A stretch of DNA of 64,000 bases from Fabrea salina (Eukaryota > Ciliophora > Heterotrichea > Heterotrichida > Fabreidae). Both the position numbers and the translations under genes were made by a program. Positions 33,632 through 42,000 of this stretch are shown in pieces. The notes below the pieces were generated by a model. That model worked only from the letters and a program-made list of their open reading frames with translations, was not told the origin of the DNA and did no database searches. Location: contig JALIHJ010000024.1 of the NCBI GenBank assembly GCA_022984795.1, positions 186,001 through 250,000 of the forward strand, written 5' to 3'. Position 1 is the stretch's first letter. Each line of letters begins with the position of its first letter.

Positions 33632-34924
33632 ATGTTGCTGCGAAGACTCCGCAGGTTCTTATCCAACTCCATCAAAGACCACTTGGCTGCACAGCAAGAA
33701 GAAAAACTCTTCGGTGAAGAGCCAATTAAAAAAGCACCTAAGGACTCCCAAACATACGAAGAACTCAACCAAAGAATCCTGGACCTAGAAACAGATCCCG
33801 AAAAACTTTACAAAAAGAAAATTGACTACACAAAAGAAGACAAAGCAGAAGCTTACTTTTGGGAAGCCGAAAAAGAGTTTCGGAAAGCAGCCCAGGACTA
33901 CTTCAATCCAGACTCCTTAAAAGTGGACCCATTCAACTCCCAAATGATTGACAAAACCAAAAACATAGTGCGGGCTATGCAACTCAACCAAGCAGTTGAC
34001 TTTTCACGCGAAAAAGAAAAAGTCTCTTCAGAGTACAGCAACTACAACAAGTACAAAAGAAACTACGCTTACTTCAAAGCTGCTGAAAACGACTCTGCTG
34101 ACTTAGGAAACACCAACCCAGAAAAGCTCATCAAGGAGTACTACAACAACGTGTCCTCCAATGGAGACTACTTAGGAACCAGATACCAAGCAATCACCAA
34201 ATCAGAAAAGTCAAACAGCTACATAGCTCCGCAACTTTACGAAGATGCCATGCAAGAACTCAACGAAAATAACTCTATCTTTGAAGATGAGAAGCAAGAC
34301 TCCAACGAGCATTTCGGAAGACTATCTCCGCACGCCAAAGAAGACATCTACCAACTCTACCAAGAAGGTTGGAACGTCAAAGACATTTCTTTTAAGTTTG
34401 GAATTTTGCCTTCAAGAGTAAAAATCATCATTTGGCAGAGAAGGTACTTCTACGAGGAAGTCATGCCTAGGTTCGACAGAACTACTTGGAGACTGGCTTT
34501 AGAAAAGGAGTTCTTTTACGCTTCTAGGTTTGGGTTTGTGGATTACGGACTGGACTTGCCTTTGATGGCTGAACTCGAAAAAGGAATACCTTCAGCAAAA
34601 CTAACCTCAACTACACTTGACTACAACCCTCCAAAGGAAACCAAAGAACAAGTCCAGAAAGAACTCCAAAAAGTCAAAGTGCCTGACATGTACTTCGTGC
34701 CCAAATATGAAGTAGGCAAAGGCGCCAGAAAGTATGTAGTCAAAGAAATGGTAGTCAACAAAGGACACAGCGGAATGGACATCAACTACCAGTTTAAAAG
34801 GATCCTGGAGTGGAGCGAAACATCTCCTCAAAGGCTCCCTAAACAAGTAAGGGAGAAGTTAGACCAGGGCCCACGCAAAGCTTCTAGAGCAAAGCTGAGA
34901 CGCAAGAAGATAATAAAGTACTAG
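33632..34924 (+). CDS. Mitochondrial ribosomal protein mS45/Bot1-like
   Basis: 430 residues. The start MLLRRLRRFLSNSIKDHL is a strong mitochondrial presequence. The core near 225-265 (LSPHAKEDIYQLYQEGWNVK, DISFKFGILPSRVKIIIWQR) resembles the helix-turn-helix-like motif of the Bot1p/mS45 'eukaryotic mitochondrial regulator' family of small-subunit proteins. The long charged N- and C-terminal parts fit ciliate mitoribosomal extensions. It is not an enzyme by any visible motif. The assignment rests mostly on that motif and the targeting signal. The stop is TAG, 8 bp before the SPX-MFS ATG. Confidence 0.65.
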   Translation: MLLRRLRRFLSNSIKDHLAAQQEEKLFGEEPIKKAPKDSQTYEELNQRILDLETDPEKLYKKKIDYTKEDKAEAYFWEAEKEFRKAAQDYFNPDSLKVDPFNSQMIDKTKNIVRAMQLNQAVDFSREKEKVSSEYSNYNKYKRNYAYFKAAENDSADLGNTNPEKLIKEYYNNVSSNGDYLGTRYQAITKSEKSNSYIAPQLYEDAMQELNENNSIFEDEKQDSNEHFGRLSPHAKEDIYQLYQEGWNVKDISFKFGILPSRVKIIIWQRRYFYEEVMPRFDRTTWRLALEKEFFYASRFGFVDYGLDLPLMAELEKGIPSAKLTSTTLDYNPPKETKEQVQKELQKVKVPDMYFVPKYEVGKGARKYVVKEMVVNKGHSGMDINYQFKRILEWSETSPQRLPKQVREKLDQGPRKASRAKLRRKKIIKY

Positions 34925-34932
34925 ATTTAATA

Positions 34933-36891
34933 ATGGATTTTGAAAAGAGTTTGCCAAACCTGAAAAGACCTCAGTGGGTCAACTATTACCTGGACTTCCA
35001 CAGACTGTACGAAATGATTCCCTTCGAGTTTGGGTTTGACGGGGACAGAGTAAGTGACTTTTTCTTGTTGCTAGAATCAGAAGTAGACCAGTTCTGTAAT
35101 TTTTACATTAACTTAGAAACCAAACTTGTCTCAATGAAAAACAACTTAACAGCCAAAAGAAGAGGAATAAGGCACCAGTACTTGGAAGAAGCACACGTCT
35201 ACACCGAAGAACTAATAAACTTCAGCAGAGAAGCTATGGAAACAGCCTTGTTCCTAGAAACTAACGTAAAAGCTACCAGGATCATTCTGCACCTCTATGA
35301 AGAACAACTTACAAGAGTATTGCCTAACCCCAGAGAAGTAATAGTCAACCTTGTCCAGGACATTTCCCACAAAACCAGAGCAATTCTTGAAAGCAACATT
35401 TTAGAAAAGGTCAAAACTGACCTGCAAGAAAAACACCTGCCCATAACTAAAAGGCTCTTGAAGCAGTTCGAAGAACCTGAAGAAGCCAGACAGTTCTTAC
35501 TCGAAAGTACTCTTGCTAGCAAAGTTGAACTATTCGAACTCACCCTGACGGACTTCGTAGACAAGTACAGAAAGTGTAAGACTTAAACAGTGAAAAACGA
35601 CACTCCTTTTGCTACCTATATTTACCACCAAGTAGGCAGTGAAGAAAACGCACCTGTAATCGTTAACACTCACAAACCTTTGTCTAACCTAGTGCTCATT
35701 ACCTTTTACGCTCTGCTTTTTTCAGGAAACCATTACATGCTTGTGCTTACTGCTAAAGACTACTTGCGTGAGTTAGGGGTTTCTAGGGTTTACGTAGGAC
35801 TTTTGAATTCCTTGACTCCTTTGTCGGGGTTCTTTTTTGGAATAGTGTGTGCGTTTTGGACCAACACTTCTTACAAAAGACCTATGATTATGAGCATCTT
35901 ATCCTTGATAGTTGGGAACTTAGTTTTTGGGTTGGCACTCGTAGTGAGGGCACACGAGTTGCTTTTTTTAGGAAGGTTTTTGCTAGGAATTGGAGGGAGT
36001 GGAATCATACCTAAGAAGTACATGACTGAAAACCTTTCAATGGGTAACAGAACTAGGTGGAGTGCAGGGTTGGTCATGGCCAATGCTATGGGAATGGCTT
36101 CGGGTCCTTTTTTCATAGTGTTTCTTCAGTTTATTGACTTCAGAGTGTTTGTGCTCCACTTGAATTACTTGTCCGTTCCGCCTGCTATGTGGATAGTTAC
36201 TTTCACTGGACTTTTGGTGCTAGTGGTGTTGCTTTTTGAGGACCCTAAGCATGAGTCTAGTTCGTACGGGGGTTCTTCTTACCCGCAAAACTTTAGTTAC
36301 TTAGGAGTGGCAGTGTGTGCTTGGATGCTGGTGTTTTCTTCAGGACTGCAAGAAAGCTTCATGTCAGCTACTCCAGTTACGACTTACTTTGACTTTGATT
36401 GGGACTTAAGCACAACTGGGTTGGTGGTAGCTTTGCTGTGTGTGGCTTCGCTGCCAGCTCACTTCCTTACGGGAAGTCTTGCTTTTAAGGTTTCAGAGAG
36501 AAGCTTTATTTTGGTTTCGTGCATACTCACGATAATTAGCACTGGAATGTTTTTTGACTTGTTTACAGAGAGTGAGACAGTTTTTGTACTAGGTGCTATT
36601 TTGATGTTTTTAACTACTGATGTGATTGAAGGGGCTTCTAACGCGTTGTTGTCGGTAAAGATCCCCAAAAAACTGTTTAGGGGTTACGGGAGTTCAGGCT
36701 TTGCCAGTAATCAGTCTGTACTTATTGGCAAAGTTTTAGGGAGCTTAGGAGTAACTTTGGGTTCTCTGAGGCACTTAGAAACCGCCAAGTTCTACCTAAG
36801 CATCAGTTGGTGTGCTTTGGGTGTTTTTAGCTTGGTTGCTGTGCTGAGCTGTTACAAAGGTTTAGCTGACAAAAGGAAAAAGAGTAAGTAA
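34933..36891 (+). CDS. SPX-MFS phosphate transporter, joined by a 15-nt intron
   Basis: 647 residues after removing one 15-nt intron (35576-35590). Without it the locus appears as two frames, the second lacking an ATG. The first 215 residues are an SPX domain (FEKSLPNLKRPQWVNYYLDF at the start, then long helices). The rest is an MFS transporter with about eleven segments; GVSRVYVGLLNSLTPLSGFF and FLGRFLLGIGGSGIIPKKYM are the diagnostic blocks. It matches plant PHT5/VPT and related vacuolar phosphate transporters, in which SPX senses inositol pyrophosphates. A vacuolar or acidocalcisome phosphate role is inferred. The lysine cluster typical of SPX ligand sites is not obvious. Confidence 0.88.
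35576..35590 (+). other. 15-nt intron joining SPX and MFS halves
   Basis: GTAAGACTTAAACAG, with A at position 10. It contains the in-frame TAA that would end the SPX half. Splicing gives DKYRK-LKNDT in frame. Confidence 0.92.
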
Positions 36892-36906
36892 TACTATATT
36901 AATAAT

Positions 36907-37266
36907 ATGGGTGAAACTCTCTACACTAAAGTGGGTGGCAAAGAGTCAGTCACAGAACTTATAGACAAGCTTTACAGCAAGATCCTGAAGAGCCCAATTA
37001 CCAGTCCTCAGTTCGAAGGGAGAGACGTAGACCACATAAAAGCTATGCAGGTGGAGTTCTTTTCCAACGCAATGGGAGCCCCTGAGCCATATACCGGAAT
37101 GGGTATGAAAGAAGTGCACACTGGACTCAACATTACAGACGAGCAGTTCAACGCAGTTGCCAGTTACTTAGAAGACTCTATGAAAGAAATGGGGATGGAA
37201 GACTCGGACGTTTCTACCGTGATGAACATGGCTTCTGGTCTCAAAGACCAAATCGTCGGACTTTAA
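36907..37266 (+). CDS. Truncated haemoglobin, group 1
   Basis: 119 residues, the standard length for group 1. It begins ETLYTKVGGKESVTELIDKL and carries the proximal histidine in KEVHTGLNITDEQF (F8, about residue 70) and the family's GAPEPYTGMGM segment. Group 1 truncated globins bind haem and detoxify NO or handle oxygen; Paramecium and Tetrahymena have them. The globin is cytosolic, with no signal peptide. It ends in TAA directly abutting the stop of the facing EH-domain gene. Confidence 0.95.
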   Translation: MGETLYTKVGGKESVTELIDKLYSKILKSPITSPQFEGRDVDHIKAMQVEFFSNAMGAPEPYTGMGMKEVHTGLNITDEQFNAVASYLEDSMKEMGMEDSDVSTVMNMASGLKDQIVGL

Positions 37267-38931
37267 TTATTCCCAACTAAACTTTTTAGGTTCGCTTTTT
37301 TGTTGGATTTTTGAGGTGTCCATGTCGAATACACCAGAACTTGCTCCTTGGTTTGCAGGTGCGTTTTCAAAGTCGAAAGAGAACTTGTTGGGGTCGGCAA
37401 AGTTAGGGTCGAAGCCTAGGTCTTCGCTTTTAAAGTCGAAGTTGAATCCTTCAGTCTGTTTGGGTTCGGGGTTGAAGTCAAAAGTGAACTTTGAGTTGGG
37501 TTTTTCTTCTTCGCTTGAAGATGTGTAAGTAGGGGTTTTGTTTCCTTTCTGGAGTGGCTTCGGAGCAGACTCGCTGGGTTCAAAGTCGAAGTTAAAGGAC
37601 TGGGGTGGTTCGTTTTTAGGTTCAAAGTCGAAGTTAAAGGAAGACTGGGGTGGTTCGTTTTTAGGTTCAAAGTCGAAGGAGACTGGTGGTTTAGTTTCTG
37701 GTGGCTTAGGCTTAGCTTCTTGGAAATCAAAGGAGACTGGTGGTTTAGTTTCTTCAAAGGAGACTGGTGGTTTAACTTCTTCAAAAGAGACCTTTGGCTT
37801 AGTTTGGGGTTTAAGTTGAGGCTTAGAGTCAGCATCTTCAAAAGAGACCCTTGGCTTAGTTTCTTCAAAAGAGACCCTTGGTTTAGGTTCTTCTCTGTAA
37901 GAAATTTGTTGTGGAGTCTCCTTAAGTTCCTTCAAGTAGTTCATAAAAGCAACCTTGAGGTCAATGAGTTCCTGGGACATTTTGGGGTAGTTAGTTTCGG
38001 ATTCTTTTATTTTTTCTTCGAGTTGTTTATTTTTTTCTATAAACAACTCAAGTTCGTTTTTGTCGTGTTCAAGCATGTCTTTGATTTTATCTAAAAACTC
38101 TTTTTTCTCTTCAAGCAGTTTCTTTTTGTCTTCAATAAGTTTGTTTAAAGCTTTGGAGTCATCTTTACTAGGCTCTTCTTTTGGCTCAGAAATAGAAGAC
38201 CCCTGACTGGCATTTCCAAAACTCTGGTCTAAAGGCTCCGAAGGCTTGAAGGCTTTAGGGGGTTCTTTGAGTCTGTCGAGGATTTCTTGAAGCTTGTCAG
38301 GAAGTTGGTCAGGAACTTCAGCTCCCTGACTGACTCTGGATATCAAGTGCATGGCTACCAGGAACTGTTCCTTGCGCAGAACTCCAGTTTTAGAAGGGTC
38401 GCTAATTGTCCAGATTTTTCTTAAGTTGGCTTGGTCAAGTCCTGTCCTCTCAAGTAGTTCTTTGACTTCGTTTGTGTTTAAAAAGCTTCTTTCGCCTACT
38501 AGTTGCGCAAACCCGTTTTCGTAGTAACTAAGTTCTTCAGGAGTCATCTCCCAGTTGGTTTGGGGCAAAGGGACTCCTTTAAATCTGGGCAGCTGTGTGG
38601 GTTCGTTTCTTTTAAGGGCGTTTAAGTCCAAGTCTCTTCCTTCCTGAGCTAAGGCTACTAACTTCAGGGCAACGAAAAACCTCTCTCGGTCTAGGTTGGT
38701 TTCGCTGTTGGGGGTTGCGAGACTCCAGATTTTTTTCAGAACGTCCACAGGCAAGTCTGAAGTTTTGAACAAGTCCACAGTGGCTTTTCCTGAGACTAGT
38801 TGGGTGTTTTGTGGGTCTGCTATGTTCATGAGTTTGCTGTAGTACTCTAACTCTACTTTAGATAAGTTGAGTTGAAATGGAAAAGATGACTTTCTTGATG
38901 GCATAGTGTTGAAGGGCCGACTAGGGTCCAT
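37267..38931 (-). CDS. EPS15-like protein with two EH domains and FDF repeats
   Basis: 554 residues. Two EH domains occupy about 20-95 (LSKVELEYYSKLMNIADP, LPVDVLKKIWSLATPN) and 125-200 (TPEELSYYENGFAQLVGERS, LDQANLRKIWTISDPS). A coiled coil (about 250-330) is followed by a long disordered tail of repeated KP(R/P)VSFEE units and NFDFEPKNEPPQS units, and it ends FSFDFENAP. EH domains bind NPF peptides and drive endocytic coat assembly. The FDF-like repeats may contact AP-2 ear domains. The tail repeats are near-identical in DNA too. The gene shares its 3' boundary with the globin. Confidence 0.88.
   Translation of the reverse strand: MDPSRPFNTMPSRKSSFPFQLNLSKVELEYYSKLMNIADPQNTQLVSGKATVDLFKTSDLPVDVLKKIWSLATPNSETNLDRERFFVALKLVALAQEGRDLDLNALKRNEPTQLPRFKGVPLPQTNWEMTPEELSYYENGFAQLVGERSFLNTNEVKELLERTGLDQANLRKIWTISDPSKTGVLRKEQFLVAMHLISRVSQGAEVPDQLPDKLQEILDRLKEPPKAFKPSEPLDQSFGNASQGSSISEPKEEPSKDDSKALNKLIEDKKKLLEEKKEFLDKIKDMLEHDKNELELFIEKNKQLEEKIKESETNYPKMSQELIDLKVAFMNYLKELKETPQQISYREEPKPRVSFEETKPRVSFEDADSKPQLKPQTKPKVSFEEVKPPVSFEETKPPVSFDFQEAKPKPPETKPPVSFDFEPKNEPPQSSFNFDFEPKNEPPQSFNFDFEPSESAPKPLQKGNKTPTYTSSSEEEKPNSKFTFDFNPEPKQTEGFNFDFKSEDLGFDPNFADPNKFSFDFENAPANQGASSGVFDMDTSKIQQKSEPKKFSWE
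37576..37870 (-). repeat. Tandem coding repeats in EH-protein tail
   Basis: Two tandem families are visible. Near 37576-37680 a unit of about 50 bp (encoding NFDFEPKNEPPQS) recurs with near-identical DNA. Near 37720-37870 a unit of about 30 bp encoding KPPVSFEET/KPRVSFEET recurs five or so times. Recent slippage-type expansion is likely. Confidence 0.8.
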
Positions 38932-39078
38932 ATTTCTAATAGCTCATAATTAAAGTTCTGGCAGCCTTTTTTGGAGTTCTTGAGCTCTATGAATAATTAG
39001 TATTAAAACATAGGGTATAGGGTTATGTGCTGAGGGCTTAAAACTTTTGTAGCACTTTAAATAAGCTTATAATAATTA
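38932..39078. other. 147-bp divergent gap before cyclase 2
   Basis: AT-rich promoter gap between the EH-protein and cyclase 2 starts. I see no distinct motif beyond AATAATTAA before the cyclase ATG. No RNA gene is seen. Confidence 0.3.
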
Positions 39079-42000
39079 ATGGCAAAAGAGTTACTAAATT
39101 CTCATAATCCCAAGAGCTTCCAGAAGTTCAAGTTCAAAGGAAGTTCTCCCTGCCATAGAACCCGACTAGAAATTTTAGATTCTTGTTTGTTTAGGGTCTT
39201 AATTCCCCTAGTTAAGTCTTTGCTTAACCAATTTAAGAGACCAGCCAATGTTTGGTTCCTAGTAAGTTCAACACTTTTACTGTCCTTTAGCGTTTCACCG
39301 CTAGCAATAGTTCCTTTAGTGTGCATTTTAACTCTGAATTTAGCAGTAGACACCTTTGACGACCTAAAGACCCAAAAACATTTCCTAAGTACCAAAACTA
39401 CTAAAGTTTGGAACGGAAAATACTTTGCAGACCAGAAAAAAGCACTCCCTAAAAACATTGTTTTGCTTAAAAAAGGCGAAAAAGCAATGAGCAGCATTTT
39501 GGTGTTTTGTGTGTGTCCTTACTTACCTGAAGTCTGTATTGACGTTTCTGAAGTGTTTGGAGACTCTAACTTAAGAGTGAAGAAACCAGTTAAAGACACT
39601 CAGCTTTTGTTAGAAAGTGAAGACTTAGAAGAAGTTTCGGAGCAACTTCAAGGACTTGAGTTCGTTGCAAACATCAGCAACCCCAACGAAGACTTTACTA
39701 ACTTTGAAGGCAAAGTAAAGATCAAAAGCTTCCCTCAAGCCTGCAAAGTTAACTACGAAAACTTAGTTTTAAGAGGGTCAGTTATTTGTTCAGAGTGGGT
39801 TTTAGGGATGGTGGTGGACTTTGAAAACAAAAAACCCCAAAAGCACTTTGCTAAGAATCCTGACTTAGAAAACAAACTAAGTGGAATCACTTGGGTCTTA
39901 CTTGGAGTGATGGTTCTGATGTTAGGACTGCATCTTCTGTTGGGCAACTTGACTAGCTCAGAAACAGAGCCTTTTATGCTGCAGGTTCTGCACTTGCTGT
40001 ACTTGTTTAACTACTTAGTGCCTTTACCCTTACTGGTTTCACTTGACCTGACAAGAGTTTTCCAGATGGTTTACATAAAAAAGACCTTACCCAAAGTTAC
40101 TTCTAACTCTTCTAAGTTTAATGAAGACTTTGCTAGAACCGAGTTCTTACTAGTCAACAGGAAGTGCTTGCTTGAAGACTCCAAACTGAAACTGGACTTT
40201 TGCTTTGTGGGAGGGAATCTTTACCAATACTCTGTTGACTCACAAAGTTTCAGCCAACTAAGAGAGTTGACTAATTCTCACTATAACCTGTTCTTTTTGG
40301 CTTTGGCAGCTTGCAACACCACCTCTCTGTGCCAAAAAATCAAGAAAAAAGAAAGCAATGCCATACTAGAGTTCCTCAACTCCCTTGGAATTCAAGTTTC
40401 TGAGGAAAAAAGCACTCTTAACTTCAGAATAAACTCAGACTCACAGGAATTTTCAGTACTCGCAAGCCAGAACTTTGTGTCAGAAACACTTAAAACCAGA
40501 GTGGTAGTCCAAAACGAGAAGTCTTGCTTCTTATTGGTAAAAGGCCCTAAAAAAGAAATGCTCAACCTTGTGGAGTCAAACTCACTCCAAGGAGTCATAG
40601 AGTGCCAAGAACTCAGCTCCCGAAGGTTCATTGTGTACGGGTTCAAAGAGTTAACCTCAGAAGAAATTCCTGAGTTCCTGCACTTATACGACAACGCACG
40701 CCTCAACCCTGTTTCACCCGAGTCCAGTGTGGAAAAGGTTTTCGAGCACTACGAAAAAGACTTAGAGTTCCTAGGCGCAATTGGAGTTCAAGAGAGCATA
40801 AGCAGCTTAACTACTGAAGCTGTATCCCACTTAAAAGAAGCAGGAGTTAAAATGTGGCTTTTAACTGAAGAAAAGGAAGAAGTTTGTCAGTCGTTAGCTT
40901 TTGCAACAGGCATAAGTGACCCTTCAGTTCCTACTCTAGAAATCAATGCTTCTTCAGAAGACTTAAAAGCCCAACTCAAGGAGTGCTTGAATACTTCTGT
41001 GTTTTTGCCAAGTGAACAAAAAAGTCCTGTAGGCTCCCAAAACTTCCGGAAAAGATTTGGAAAAGTCCACCCTTTCATTTTGGACTTAGTTGACGACAAC
41101 TCAGATTTCTTTGACTTCCAAAAAGAAGTTTCTCATAAAAGATTTAACTTAGAAGTTTCTGGACAAGCCTTTGAAGCTGCTGTGGATAATTACCAAAACA
41201 GTATTTACTTAGGGATTCTAATGCTGTTAGCTGAGTCAGTCACTCTAAGCAGTTTCAGCCCTTTCCAGAAGAAACAAGCAGCACTCTTTTTAAAGATTTT
41301 CTGTTCTAAGTCAGTTACTTTAGGAGTAGGCAAAAGCAATGCACACCTTCCAATGATGTCCTCAACTGACTTGTGCGTGGCTATTGACAACGAGAGTTCG
41401 CCGGATGTTTTAGTCTTTGCTGACTTTTCTTTGAAAGGGCTTAAAGACCTTCCTGAACTGCTTAGTCAAAGCAAGAAATTTTACTCCAACTCTAAAAAAA
41501 TAGTTTGGTTGTGCTTATACAAAGTGTTTTTAATGGTTGCTTTGAACTTTTTATTTGGGTTTTACTCTGGGTTCAGTGGATTTTATGTGTTTGATAGGCA
41601 TTTGTACCTTGGTGTGTGTGCTTTTCAAAGTTTGCCTGTCATAGCACTTGGAATCTATAACCAACCCCAAAGCCCTAAACCTTACTTAAACCCTAAAAAA
41701 CTAGTTTTAGTTGGCATTGAAGGAACTCTGCACTCCTTAGTTAGTTTTTTCATGTTTAAACTTGCTTACAACTCAGCTTTCAGCAAAGAAGGCTTCAACT
41801 ATGATTACCGGATCTGGTCTCTTGTGCTTGCTGGCATTACTTTTTTGACAATCACTTTTAGAGTGCTTCACTACACTAAAGTTCCCAGAGTCCCTATTTT
41901 GCTTGGACACTTAGTTTCTGTGCTGGGGTTTGTTTTGCTAGTTGTTTTTTGGAACTTAGAAGCAGTAGTGCTCTTACTCAAGTCGCCTAAGTTAGTTATC

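Noticed and set aside
35590-35592. GTG as start codon of a separate MFS gene
   Set aside because: The 15-nt intron explains the missing ATG and joins the SPX half in frame.
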